Assembly (NCBI GenBank): GCA_964632165.1
Contig: CAZWCZ010000008.1
Span: 1 to 54,650, forward strand
Length of the DNA: 54,650 bases
Reading direction: 5' to 3'
Source: SIG299 sp964632165
GTDB lineage: Bacteria > Bacillota > Clostridia > Lachnospirales > Lachnospiraceae
The translations under genes and the position numbers were made by a program. How positions within the stretch are numbered: the first letter of the stretch is position 1; each line of letters starts with the position of its first letter. Positions 1 through 7,831 of the stretch are shown here, piece by piece. Under the pieces are notes generated by a model. The model saw only the letters and a program-made list of their open reading frames with translations. It had not been told where the DNA came from and searched no databases.

Positions 1-101
1 TGCGGGTTTGAGGAAAAACAGCATGGAAAAGTTTTGTGCATGTTTCACAAAAAAGACGGGAAAAGTTCTACATAAAATAAGTTGAAAAAAGTGCATTTTA
101 G

Positions 102-130
102 CTGCAATATAAGAAAAATAGTGGTATAAT
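102..130 (+). promoter_or_regulatory. putative sigma-A promoter of the secreted membrane-anchored protein
   Basis: A -10 hexamer TATAAT (125-130) is preceded by a TGn extension. A weak -35 CTGCAA (102-107) lies 17 bp upstream. Transcription would start near 137, leaving a leader of about 70 nt before the gene. The rest of 1-208 is AT-rich with nothing else recognisable. Confidence 0.5.
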
Positions 131-208
131 TAGATTGCGGTCATGATGGTGACATAAATCCGATATTTTTGCTGTTTTTATAATGGGTCGCCGAGAGAGA
201 GGTTCAAA

Positions 209-1642
209 ATGAAAGATAAAAGTCAAAAAAACTATAAAAGAGTTATTTCTTTAACGATAGCTGTTTTTGCAGTTCTGATAAGTGTTCCGGCTCTAGCAGA
301 AGCGAATTCTGCACAGAGGAAATGGGAAGGAACCGATGTGGCAGGAACCGTGATAAAAGACGGGGAAAGCCCGATTATTGTGGAAAAAGAGGTATTAACC
401 TTTGACATTCCGGAATTTCCGAAGCAGTACTATCCGGATGAGGAAGAATATCTTGCCTATGATGCAAAAGTGACAGCAGAATATACATTTTATAATCCTT
501 CGGAGTATCAAGTCACAGCCAGTCTGTTTTTTCCGTTCGGGAATGAACCGGAGTATGCAAACGGTGCAGATGATATAGAAAAATATGATATTTTGGTGCA
601 GGGTAAGCCAATAGAAAAAAAGATAAGATATTTGTTTGCATCTGTGACACAATCTTTTGATCTGGAGCAGAGCCTTGCAAAATTGCAGGACGGACATATG
701 GAAGATGATTTTTATGCACCGGATATGACCGTAACAGAGTATCGTTATACAGTAAGCGGTGTGGACAGTGCAACATATAAGGCGGCAAATGCAGCATTTG
801 ATATTGGAGATGAAACGGAACGAAAGATTTATTTTGTAGAGCAAAGCGGATTTCATATGCAGGATGACGGAATAAAACGCATTAGCGCCTGGACAAAAAA
901 TGCGGATGAATATACAGTGTATGTGATCGGTAAACCGTTGCAGGAGTCATTGCCTTGGAAATTTTACAAAAACGGTGGGGCAGAGGACACAGAAGAGATC
1001 GACGGAACAATGACATTAAAAGAAAGCCGGACGATGACTTTATATGAATTTGCCATGGCAAACTATGATGCGTCAGGGGAAATAGGAGAAGTCGATTGGT
1101 ATAATGCAGTGATTGCAGAAATGAAAGAAACGGAAATTAACGAAAACAGCGGCATTCTTTGTCTGGATTGCTATGCGCGGAATTACGAAGGGGCATTGCT
1201 GCGTTGGTATGAGTATGAGATTACGATAGAACCGGAAGAACGGATAGTAAATACGGTTACCGCACCGCTTTATCCAAACATTGATGCAACCTATGATCCG
1301 GAAGTATATTATTATACCTATCTTTTGTCTCCGGCAAAAACATGGAAGGCATTTTGGGAGTTGGAGGTAGTCATCAGGACTCCGTATTATGTAACGGTCA
1401 GCAGCATAGATGGACTTACAGCGGTGTCAGATGGGTATCGTATGTTTCTTGACGGACTGCCGGAGGGTGAATTCAGGTTTGCCATGTCAACATCTGCAGA
1501 ACCGAAAAAGGCAGGTGCGTATGCCGGGTATGGATTTGGAAATCGTGTGGTACGAGGAGTGATTTTTGCTGTCGGGATCGGATTGTCCGCAGCAGGACTT
1601 TGTGTAAATTTGAGAAAGAAGAAAAGAAAAGAGATTGATTGA
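209..1642 (+). CDS. secreted, C-terminally membrane-anchored protein of unknown function
   Basis: Family not recognised. The 477-residue product starts with a basic segment followed by a hydrophobic run (about residues 13-31) ending in VPALAEA, a good signal peptidase site. The body is rich in Tyr, Glu and Asp with alternating hydrophobic patterns that suggest beta structure. A single hydrophobic segment near residues 448-468 is followed by a basic tail (LRKKKRKEID), so the protein should be exported and held by one C-terminal helix with the bulk outside. No LPxTG motif or catalytic motif is visible. The start is set by GAGAGAGG six bases upstream of the ATG. It is monocistronic: the next promoter overlaps its stop codon. 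Confidence 0.75.
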   Translation: MKDKSQKNYKRVISLTIAVFAVLISVPALAEANSAQRKWEGTDVAGTVIKDGESPIIVEKEVLTFDIPEFPKQYYPDEEEYLAYDAKVTAEYTFYNPSEYQVTASLFFPFGNEPEYANGADDIEKYDILVQGKPIEKKIRYLFASVTQSFDLEQSLAKLQDGHMEDDFYAPDMTVTEYRYTVSGVDSATYKAANAAFDIGDETERKIYFVEQSGFHMQDDGIKRISAWTKNADEYTVYVIGKPLQESLPWKFYKNGGAEDTEEIDGTMTLKESRTMTLYEFAMANYDASGEIGEVDWYNAVIAEMKETEINENSGILCLDCYARNYEGALLRWYEYEITIEPEERIVNTVTAPLYPNIDATYDPEVYYYTYLLSPAKTWKAFWELEVVIRTPYYVTVSSIDGLTAVSDGYRMFLDGLPEGEFRFAMSTSAEPKKAGAYAGYGFGNRVVRGVIFAVGIGLSAAGLCVNLRKKKRKEID

Positions 1643-1663
1643 TTTTTAACAATATGATATACT
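1635..1663 (+). promoter_or_regulatory. putative promoter of the TM1266/NitT-type transporter operon
   Basis: -35 TTGATT (1635-1640), 17 bp spacer, -10 TATACT (1658-1663) with an upstream TGA extension. The -35 overlaps the stop codon of the preceding gene. Transcription would start near 1670 and give an untranslated leader of about 174 nt. Confidence 0.6.
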
Positions 1664-1669
1664 GACTTT

Positions 1670-1843
1670 GTTGGTCGATTCGGAAAGGAAACTTGACGGA
1701 AAGACATAAACTTTAGGAATCGTTCTGACGGGAACCGGGAATGGGACAAGAAAGGCGATGGATACATACGAATGCGACATTTTTAACGCAGGTGTGCCAT
1801 CGGCATATCTGCGTTTTTTACAATTTTGAAAAGGAGGAAGAGA
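1670..1843 (+). promoter_or_regulatory. structured 5' leader with transcription attenuator; possible riboswitch of unknown class
   Basis: The leader contains a purine-rich region closed by CGATTC/GAATCG pairing, followed by a strong intrinsic terminator (1785-1819) only 25 nt before the first start codon. CGATGG at 1756-1761 can pair with CCATCG at 1797-1802 inside the terminator arm, giving a plausible antiterminator. I compared it by eye with TPP, SAM, FMN, lysine, purine, glycine, ZTP, THF, T-box, c-di-GMP and guanidine consensus cores and found no match. Ligand-sensing is an inference from layout only. Confidence 0.5.
1785..1819 (+). terminator. intrinsic terminator inside the operon leader (attenuator)
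   Basis: AACGCAG and an inner GTGTGCC pair with GGCATAT and CTGCGTT around an ATC loop. This gives a 14-bp stem including two G-U pairs, followed by TTTTTT. It lies between the promoter and the ribosome binding site of the first gene, so it must be bypassed for expression. Confidence 0.8.
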
Positions 1844-2089
1844 ATGGAAACAAGAATTGCATTGTTAGGTATCGTCTTAGAGGATATGAACCAGACAGAA
1901 AAGTTAAATGCACTTTTACATGAATGCAGTGCGTATATCGTTGGAAGAATGGGAATTCCGTATCGCGAAAAGGGAGTGAACATCATCAGCGTCGTTTTAG
2001 ATGCACCAAATGATGTGGTAAGCACGCTTTCCGGAAAGATAGGGATGCTTCCGGGAATATCGGTAAAGACATTGTATTCTAAAAAATAG
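1844..2089 (+). CDS. TM1266-family putative iron-only hydrogenase system regulator
   Basis: The 81-residue product matches the small ACT/NikR-C-like family annotated TM1266, often found beside [FeFe]-hydrogenase maturation genes. The visible pattern is a beta strand (RIALLGIVLED), a helix, IVGRMGIPYREKGVNIISVVLDA and a closing GMLPGISVKTLYS. The start chosen is the ATG at 1844, eight bases after AAGGAGG; an upstream in-frame TTG overlaps that site. No hydrogenase gene is in the window; the gene instead leads an operon with a NitT/TauT-type transporter. It probably senses a small ligand or metal for that transporter, but its true role is unknown. Confidence 0.8.
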   Translation: METRIALLGIVLEDMNQTEKLNALLHECSAYIVGRMGIPYREKGVNIISVVLDAPNDVVSTLSGKIGMLPGISVKTLYSKK

Positions 2090-2132
2090 TTGTATTACGA
2101 GAAAATAAGTAAGAGCAGGGAGGAATTTCAAA

Positions 2133-3113
2133 ATGAAGAAAAAAATGTTTGCGTTGCTTATGGTTGCGATTATGGTATTTAGCATAGCAGCATGCGGGGG
2201 AAAAGACGAATTTGAACCGGCAGATATCGATATTGCCGTTATGACAGGTCCTACGGCAATCGGATTGACAAAAGTGATGACGGATGCAGAGGCAAAGACA
2301 GCAGCCAATAATTACAATTTCAGTGTATACGGGACAGCAGATGAGATATCTACCCGTCTGATCAAGGGAGAACTGGATGTAGCCTGCGTTCCTTGTAATC
2401 TGGCAGCGGTTCTTTACAATAAAACAGAAGGTGAGATCGTTATGGCAGCGATCAATACACTTGGTGTTCTTTATATTGTAGAAACTGGAAATGCAGTGAA
2501 TACGGTAGAAGATTTACGAGGAAAGACGATCTATTCGACGGGACAGGGGACTACACCGGAATTTACGCTTCGTCATCTGTTAACTTCGGTAGGGATCGAT
2601 CCGGATAAGGATGTAACGATCGAGTATAAGAGTGAAGCGGCAGAAGTGGCAGCGGCACTGGCAGAAGCGACGGATGCAGTGGCAATGCTTCCACAGCCTT
2701 ATGTAACAGCAGCAATGAATCAGAACGCATCGCTTCGGATTGCACTCAGTGTAACGGAGGAATGGGAAAAAGTAAGCGAGAACAGCACGGTAGTGACCGG
2801 CGTTCTTGTTGCGAGAAAATCTTTTATTGAAGAAAACGAAGAGGCATTTGAAAAGTTTTTGGAAGAATATAAGGTGTCTGCTGCATATGCGACGGAGCAT
2901 ATAGAGGAAACAGCAGAACAGCTGGAGCATTTTGATATCTTTAAAGCGGCAATTGCGAAAAAGGCAATTCCTTATTGCAATGTAACTTTTATTGACGGGG
3001 GAGAGATGAAGACACTGGCATCTGCTTATCTGAATGTACTGTTTGAACAGAAAGCAGAAGCAGTCGGCGGGAAAATGCCGGGAGATGATTTTTACTATTC
3101 TTCTGAAAAATAA
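2133..3113 (+). CDS. NitT/TauT-type ABC transporter substrate-binding lipoprotein (SsuA/THI5-like)
   Basis: A 326-residue lipoprotein with a signal peptide and lipobox ending SIAAC (Cys21). It would be lipid-anchored outside the membrane and deliver substrate to the permease-ATPase downstream. The body has the fold signature of NMT1/THI5/SsuA binding proteins: an initial strand (IDIAVMTGPTAIG), the GELDVACVP segment, VEDLRGKTIYSTGQGTTPE, and a C-terminal helical part with VARKSFIEEN. Known substrates of the family include nitrate, sulfonates and thiamine precursors. The ligand here is not predictable. It follows the TM1266 gene by 43 bp and precedes the transporter by about 80 bp. Confidence 0.85.
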   Translation: MKKKMFALLMVAIMVFSIAACGGKDEFEPADIDIAVMTGPTAIGLTKVMTDAEAKTAANNYNFSVYGTADEISTRLIKGELDVACVPCNLAAVLYNKTEGEIVMAAINTLGVLYIVETGNAVNTVEDLRGKTIYSTGQGTTPEFTLRHLLTSVGIDPDKDVTIEYKSEAAEVAAALAEATDAVAMLPQPYVTAAMNQNASLRIALSVTEEWEKVSENSTVVTGVLVARKSFIEENEEAFEKFLEEYKVSAAYATEHIEETAEQLEHFDIFKAAIAKKAIPYCNVTFIDGGEMKTLASAYLNVLFEQKAEAVGGKMPGDDFYYSSEK

Positions 3114-3125
3114 AACGGCGAAACA

Positions 3126-3162
3126 GTGAGAAAGATCACTCCGATGAGATGATTTTTCTCAC
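3126..3162 (+). other. intercistronic hairpin between binding protein and permease-ATPase
   Basis: GTGAGAAAGATCA (3126-3138) pairs fully with TGATTTTTCTCAC (3150-3162), one G-U, over an 11-nt loop. There is no U tract. It probably stabilises the upstream message or reduces read-through so that the binding protein is made in excess. Confidence 0.6.
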
Positions 3163-3196
3163 CGGATATTTATGATGTCCCGGAATGAGGATTGAT

Positions 3197-4630
3197 ATGA
3201 GCAGAAAGAAAAAAAATGGTGAAAGAATTCTGGCGGGAATCCTGTGGATCGCTGTCTGGCAGGCAGCAGCGGTCTGGATAGATAATGCAATCTTCCTTCC
3301 TTCTCCGGTAAAAACGGTGCAAAGCCTGCAAAAACTTTTCGCATCGGCAGAATTTTATCAGAGCATCGGAGTTTCCCTTGGCAATATCGCCAGGGGCTTT
3401 CTCCTTGGCGTTTTTACCGGAAGTGCATTGGCGGCATTGGCAGCATCCTTTGGATTTTTGGAGACGTTCTTTTCAATACCGATTCGGATCATTAAGGCGA
3501 CTCCGGTAGCTTCGTTTACTATTCTTGCGTTGTTTTGGATGGATTCCGAGGATTTATCCGTACTGATATCGTTCTTTATGGTAATGCCGGTGATCTATGC
3601 AAATGTATTTGCCGGAATCAGGGAAACAGACAAAGAACTTCTTGAAATGGCAGAGGTATTTGAATTTCATTTGTGGAACAAGATCAGGTATCTTTATCTC
3701 CCCTCGGCAATACCGTATCTGTTTTCAGCGTCATCCGTAGCAATTGGACTTGCTTGGAAATCGGGTGTTGCGGCCGAGGTTATCGGTCTGGCGAAAAATT
3801 CAATCGGAAACCATTTGTATCAGGCAAAGATTTACATGGAGATGCCGGAATTGTTCGCGTGGACAATGGTAACAGTCGTGATCAGCATTTTGTCGGAAAA
3901 ACTGATCCTTCTGATGATCCGCGGCATGGAAAAACTGATGCTTGGAAAGGCAGAAGAAACGGTATCTTATGAAAAGACAGTGAAAATTATGGAAGAGAAC
4001 GATCCGGATCCGGTGTGTGGAGAGAGTAAGGCGCCTGTTAGTGATGAAGAAACAGCAGCACTTCAGGTAAAGGATATTTCAAAAGCATATGGAGAAAAAC
4101 AGGTACTGAGTCATGTCTCGATGGTATTGTCTCCGAAAACTCCGATTGCGGTTATGGGAAGTTCAGGAATCGGGAAGACAACATTGCTAAAGATCATACT
4201 TGGAATCGAGCAGCCGGATAGCGGAAAAGTGATTTGGGAAAATGGCAGGAATCGTGTGGCGGCAGTATTTCAGGAGAACAGACTGATAGAAAATGTCAGT
4301 GTGGAAAAAAATCTGCAAATGGTCTGCGGGCAGCGTGAAAACAGAAAAAAGACAGATGATCTTTTAAAGGCATTGGGACTGTATGAGTGCCGGAAACAAA
4401 AAGTTTCCTGCCTGTCAGGAGGGATGAAACGAAGAACCGCCATCGGAAGGGCATTGGCTTATGATGCTTCGGTGCTTTTGATGGACGAACCGTTCCAGGG
4501 ATTGGATGAGGAAACAAAACGTCAGGTAATGCAGCTGGTAAAAGAACGTATGTATGAGAAAAGCGTATTGCTGATCACGCATGATCCATTTGAGGGAGAA
4601 TTTTTACATTGTAAATTGGTTCAGTTATGA
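3197..4630 (+). CDS. fused ABC permease-ATPase of NitT/TauT type
   Basis: One polypeptide of 477 residues carries both halves of an importer. Residues 1-245 form a SsuC/TauC-like permease with several hydrophobic helices and the EAA-like cytoplasmic loop (EMAEVFEFHLWNKIRYLYLPSA). A linker of about 50 residues follows. Residues 290-477 form an ABC ATPase with Walker A (GSSGIGKTT), Q-loop (FQENRL), signature (LSGGMKRR), Walker B (VLLMDEP) and H-loop (ITHD). The family normally encodes these as two genes. The ATPase half is short (about 185 residues), close to a minimal nucleotide-binding domain. The ATG at 3197 has GAGG six bases upstream; an upstream in-frame ATG at 3185 lacks a site. It would work as a homodimer. 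Confidence 0.88.
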   Translation: MSRKKKNGERILAGILWIAVWQAAAVWIDNAIFLPSPVKTVQSLQKLFASAEFYQSIGVSLGNIARGFLLGVFTGSALAALAASFGFLETFFSIPIRIIKATPVASFTILALFWMDSEDLSVLISFFMVMPVIYANVFAGIRETDKELLEMAEVFEFHLWNKIRYLYLPSAIPYLFSASSVAIGLAWKSGVAAEVIGLAKNSIGNHLYQAKIYMEMPELFAWTMVTVVISILSEKLILLMIRGMEKLMLGKAEETVSYEKTVKIMEENDPDPVCGESKAPVSDEETAALQVKDISKAYGEKQVLSHVSMVLSPKTPIAVMGSSGIGKTTLLKIILGIEQPDSGKVIWENGRNRVAAVFQENRLIENVSVEKNLQMVCGQRENRKKTDDLLKALGLYECRKQKVSCLSGGMKRRTAIGRALAYDASVLLMDEPFQGLDEETKRQVMQLVKERMYEKSVLLITHDPFEGEFLHCKLVQL

Positions 4631-4668
4631 TTGCGTAAAAAAAGAAAATAAGATATACTATAAGAAAC

Positions 4669-4692
4669 GGAATCCGGGAGTTCCCGGATTCC
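4669..4692 (+). terminator. weak terminator-like hairpin after the transporter operon
   Basis: GGAATCCGGG pairs perfectly with CCCGGATTCC across the loop AGTT. The downstream sequence TAAGTTTG has only a broken T run, so termination may be partial. It separates the transporter operon from the FKBP lipoprotein gene. Confidence 0.5.
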
Positions 4693-4719
4693 TAAGTTTG
4701 TTTAAGAAGGAGAATTCAT

Positions 4720-5889
4720 ATGAAAAAAGGAACAGTATTTGCACTTCTTGGCGCGGCAGTTTTTTGCGTGGCATCATGCGGTGGGGAAATACAGGACAAA
4801 GGAGCTCCGGCAGAAACTCTGACACCAACGCAGACGGCAGAATCGCCATCGGTTCCAACAGCAGAGCCGGAAACAGAAGTGACACCGGAGCCTGCAAAAG
4901 AAGCAGTGCCGACTCCGGCAACATCGTCAGAAGAAGCGGATGATATCATACGGGTAGGAAATTATAAAGGTCTGATCCTTACCAATGTTTCAGAAGAGAC
5001 GGTAGATGAAGAGATCCGGCTCTGGTTGGAAGGATATGCAGATTATGTTGTGGTAGACCGCCCGGCAGAATATGGTGATTATGTAAATATTAATTATGTC
5101 GGAACGATAGACGGGGCAGTATTTGAAGGCGGAACTAACGGTACGGAAGAAGGTTCTGATCTGCAGCTTGGCACCGGAGAATTTATTGAAGGATTTGAAG
5201 AAGGGCTCATCGGAGCATGTGCAGGTGAGACGAGAGTACTTACCCTTACATTTCCGGATTCTTATGAAAGAAATCCGGAACTTGCAGGAAAGGAAGCAGA
5301 GTTTACGGTAACGGTCAATGAAGTATTTGTTGCGGTTCTGCCGGAGTTTGATGATGCTTTTGTTGCAGCCAATGTTTCTGAAGATACTACGGCAGCAGAA
5401 TTCCGTCAGACGGTATATGATCTGCTGAATGAAGAAAATCTGGCAGCACAGGCTGCAGATCAGCTCTTTGCTTCTTCGGAATTTATCCGCTATCCGGAGA
5501 CAGAGATCAAAGAAAAGGCTGGAGAACAGGTAGAAGCATATATGTCGGTGGCAGGATATTATGCGGCATATTACGGAACGGATGCAGAAGGGATGCTGCC
5601 TATTCTTGGGTTTGATGATAAAAAGGCACTGGAAGAATATGCATATGCTTATGCAGAATATCTGTTGAAATCCAATCTTGTGATGAGCAGTATAGCAAAG
5701 AAAGAACAGCTTGAGGTAACTTCGGAAGAATACGAGGAGCGTGCTCTTTTGTATGCGCAGGAATACGGATATACAGATATTGCAGATTTTGAGGCAGACT
5801 TTGGAAAAGAAGAAATCGAAGAAGCAATTTTATATGATATTGTGATCGAATTTGTGATTCGGAACGCGGTTATCATGGAGAAAAACTAG
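4720..5889 (+). CDS. FKBP-type peptidyl-prolyl isomerase lipoprotein with trigger-factor-like C-terminus
   Basis: 389 residues. The lipobox ends VASC (Cys20), followed by a disordered linker rich in Pro, Thr and Glu (about 25-70). An FKBP-like domain lies at about 95-190, with YGDYVNINYVGTIDG, VFEGGT and a flap ending TFPDSYERNPELAGKEAEFTV. The rest (about 195-389) is helical and acidic, like the C-terminal chaperone domain of trigger factor or SurA-type proteins. It should act as a membrane-tethered foldase for exported proteins. The start follows AAGAAGGAG. The gene is flanked by a hairpin upstream and the carD promoter downstream, so it is probably transcribed alone. Confidence 0.85.
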   Translation: MKKGTVFALLGAAVFCVASCGGEIQDKGAPAETLTPTQTAESPSVPTAEPETEVTPEPAKEAVPTPATSSEEADDIIRVGNYKGLILTNVSEETVDEEIRLWLEGYADYVVVDRPAEYGDYVNINYVGTIDGAVFEGGTNGTEEGSDLQLGTGEFIEGFEEGLIGACAGETRVLTLTFPDSYERNPELAGKEAEFTVTVNEVFVAVLPEFDDAFVAANVSEDTTAAEFRQTVYDLLNEENLAAQAADQLFASSEFIRYPETEIKEKAGEQVEAYMSVAGYYAAYYGTDAEGMLPILGFDDKKALEEYAYAYAEYLLKSNLVMSSIAKKEQLEVTSEEYEERALLYAQEYGYTDIADFEADFGKEEIEEAILYDIVIEFVIRNAVIMEKN

Positions 5890-5928
5890 AGTATCGTCAT
5901 TATGATGTTGAAATTTTAAAAAAAGTAC

Positions 5929-5957
5929 TTACAATTCTGAAAGTTTCGTGTTAAAAT
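5929..5957 (+). promoter_or_regulatory. putative sigma-A promoter of carD-like gene
   Basis: -35 TTACAA (5929-5934), 17 bp spacer, -10 TAAAAT (5952-5957). It lies about 50 bp upstream of the carD-like start codon. Confidence 0.6.
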
Positions 5958-6008
5958 AGATATTGTATAGAAAGCGAATGCTTCTTATACGAGATGGAGG
6001 AAAAGCGA

Positions 6009-6506
6009 ATGTATCAGATAGGAGAACTTGTACAATACGGAAACAGTGGTGTATGCAGGATTGAAGAATTTGTGCAGGACGTACCTGGTTTACCAAAGGA
6101 CACCAAATGTTATCTCTTGATCCCGGTAAGCGGAAGAGATTGCAGGATTTATTCCCCGGTCGACAGCGGAAAAGTAAAAATGCGTCGGATTCTGTCAAGT
6201 GAAGAAGTAGAGAAACTGATGGGAGATGCTCCACAGATAGAATGTCTTACCATTGCAAATGAAAAGCAGTGCGAAGCTCTTTATAAAGAGGAATTGTATT
6301 CTATTGACTGTCATCGTTGGGTAGGATTGCTCAAAACCTTATGTGCCAGAAAAAACGCAAGGATTGCCGCAGGTAAAAAAGTGACGGCAACAGACGAACG
6401 CTATTTAAAGAACGTAGAAGAACGTTTAAAAGAGGAATTTTCCGTTGTGATCGGAGCCGAGGCGGCAGAGAGTGAATTGGAAAAAATTTTGAAAATGAAA
6501 GAATAA
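6009..6506 (+). CDS. CarD family transcriptional regulator
   Basis: 165 residues. The N-terminus (YQIGELVQYGNSGVCRIEEF) is the RNA-polymerase-interacting Tudor-like domain of the CarD/CdnL/TRCF family. The C-terminal half is helical with basic residues (SIDCHRWVGLLKTLCARKN and KKVTATDERYLKNVEERL), as in family members that contact promoter DNA. Such proteins bind the beta subunit of RNA polymerase and stabilise open complexes. The ATG at 6009 is eight bases after GGAGG; an in-frame ATG at 5994 overlaps that site. A bidirectional terminator follows immediately. Confidence 0.9.
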   Translation: MYQIGELVQYGNSGVCRIEEFVQDVPGLPKDTKCYLLIPVSGRDCRIYSPVDSGKVKMRRILSSEEVEKLMGDAPQIECLTIANEKQCEALYKEELYSIDCHRWVGLLKTLCARKNARIAAGKKVTATDERYLKNVEERLKEEFSVVIGAEAAESELEKILKMKE

Positions 6507-6510
6507 TGTA

Positions 6511-6547
6511 AAAATCGGCAAAGGCACTGCGCCTTCGCCGATTTTTT
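6511..6547. terminator. bidirectional intrinsic terminator between convergent genes
   Basis: AAATCGGC and AAGGC pair with GCCTT and GCCGATTT over the loop ACTGC, with A and T tracts on either side. It can terminate the carD-like gene on + and the small hypothetical gene on -. Confidence 0.85.
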
Positions 6548-6782
6548 ATTCATCAAAAAGCACTGTCACGTAAAATCCTCTGGAATTTTCAATGATATCG
6601 GTGACGGTCCCCTTTCTTGCAAAGAGGCGGTTTCCGAGAGGAAAATTGCCGGACATGGCAACTGCAGGTTCTATGACATAGTAAAATACGGAGTTTGGCA
6701 GCGTACCTTCTCTGATATCAACAATCTGCCCTATGGTTACAAGCCCGGGACGTTCCATTTTAAATTCCATACTTCGTGCCAT
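6546..6782 (-). CDS. small conserved hypothetical protein
   Basis: 78 residues, family not recognised. The sequence alternates hydrophobic and polar residues (VTIGQIVDIREG, YYVIEPAVAMSG, GTVTDIIENSRGFYVTVLFDE), consistent with a small beta-barrel of OB or SH3 type. There is no signal peptide or cysteine. The ATG is preceded by GGAAGTGA. It is transcribed away from birA and converges on carD. The good ribosome binding site, the shared terminator and the absence of an overlapping + strand gene make it likely to be real. Confidence 0.7.
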   Translation of the reverse strand: MARSMEFKMERPGLVTIGQIVDIREGTLPNSVFYYVIEPAVAMSGNFPLGNRLFARKGTVTDIIENSRGFYVTVLFDE

Positions 6783-6876
6783 TTATCTTCACTTCCTTTT
6801 CTGTTTTTTTAGTATGTTGTTTTATAAGTATAGCTGACTGAAAAATATTTGCAAGTGCTTTTTGTGTGTTCTTCAT

Positions 6877-6904
6877 TTGCATGTGCAGGGATTTGTGATA
6901 TACT
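6877..6904 (+). promoter_or_regulatory. putative promoter of biotin ligase gene
   Basis: -35 TTGCAT (6877-6882), 16 bp spacer, -10 TATACT (6899-6904) with an adjacent TG extension. It lies about 30 bp before the birA start codon. Confidence 0.65.
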
Positions 6905-6934
6905 GGCTAAAGAGACGGAGGAAGAAAACAGAAA

Positions 6935-7720
6935 ATGAAGCAGAAATTGTCAGAACAAAAAATAAGAAAGAGACTTGGGGAAAACAGGCTGGTTACAGAG
7001 ATTAAAGTATATGAAGAATTGGATTCTACGAACCGTTATCTGAAAGAACAGGCGGAACAAGGAGCACCGGAAGGACTGGTAACATTTGCAGAAAAACAGA
7101 ATATGGGGAGAGGAAGACTTGGAAGGAGCTTCTTTTCTCCGGAGCAAAAAGGAATTTATATGAGTATACTCCTTCGGCCGGAGATCGGACTGGAGCAATC
7201 GGTTCGGATAACCTCCATGACGGCAGTGGCAGTTGCCGAAGCTATAGAAAAAGTCGGGAAGATTCCTACACAGATCAAGTGGGTTAATGATATATTTCTG
7301 AACGGAAAAAAGGCATGCGGCATTTTGGCAGAGTCGGGAATTGACATACAAAAAGGAATGCTTTCCTATGTTGTTATAGGGGTAGGGATCAATACCGGGA
7401 AAATGGAATTCCCCGAAGAATTACGAAAAATCGCTACTTCCATCGGAAATGAATGCGGAGAAGAAATTGACAGAAATCAATTGGCAGCAGAAGTACTCCG
7501 GTCTTTGGAAAAGTGGTATCCTACGATATGGGACGGAGGATTCCTGGAAGAAAGCAAGCACCGTTCCATACTGCTCGGGAAACAGATTTTCGTCCATGAG
7601 GCAGAGGGAAAACTTTATGAAGCAACTGCATTGGATCTGGATGACAAAGGACATTTGCTTGTGAAAAGAGGAGAAGAAAAGATATGGCTGAATTCAGGAG
7701 AAGTCAGCGTGCGGTTTTGA
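6935..7720 (+). CDS. birA: biotin--[acetyl-CoA-carboxylase] ligase, monofunctional
   Basis: 261 residues. It ligates biotin to the carrier lysine of biotin-dependent carboxylases via biotinyl-AMP in the cytoplasm. Visible motifs: LDSTNRYLKE; the adenylate-binding loop GRGRLGR; YMSILLRP; KWVNDIFLNGKKACGIL; GVGINTG. The C-terminal SH3-like cap is present (GHLLVKRGEEKIWLNSGEVSVR). The length starts almost at the catalytic core and there is no N-terminal winged helix, so this copy should not act as the biotin operon repressor, unlike bifunctional BirA. It has its own promoter and ribosome site. Confidence 0.92.
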   Translation: MKQKLSEQKIRKRLGENRLVTEIKVYEELDSTNRYLKEQAEQGAPEGLVTFAEKQNMGRGRLGRSFFSPEQKGIYMSILLRPEIGLEQSVRITSMTAVAVAEAIEKVGKIPTQIKWVNDIFLNGKKACGILAESGIDIQKGMLSYVVIGVGINTGKMEFPEELRKIATSIGNECGEEIDRNQLAAEVLRSLEKWYPTIWDGGFLEESKHRSILLGKQIFVHEAEGKLYEATALDLDDKGHLLVKRGEEKIWLNSGEVSVRF

Positions 7721-7740
7721 AAATCAACTGCAGCTGATAC

Positions 7741-7769
7741 TTCTCAACGAAAGAAAGTTGTGCTATACT
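7741..7769 (+). promoter_or_regulatory. putative extended -10 promoter of manA
   Basis: TGC-TATACT (-10 at 7764-7769) with a weak -35 TTCTCA (7741-7746) at 17 bp spacing. Its position rules out any manA start codon upstream of about 7776. Confidence 0.55.
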
Positions 7770-7831
7770 ATAGGATAAGTATTTATGTATTAAAAACAGA
7801 GAAACAGAGTTTGGAAAGGGCAGGTAGCAGG

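Noticed and set aside
395..856. Long open frame antisense to the first gene
   Set aside because: Cys/Ile-rich composition, no ribosome site, fully covered by a better gene on the other strand. The same reasoning excludes the many other antisense frames, including 10276-11034, 14765-15697 and 20140-20523.
7760..7831. Upstream start for manA
   Set aside because: It would overlap the extended -10 promoter; homology begins at KEILFLKP.
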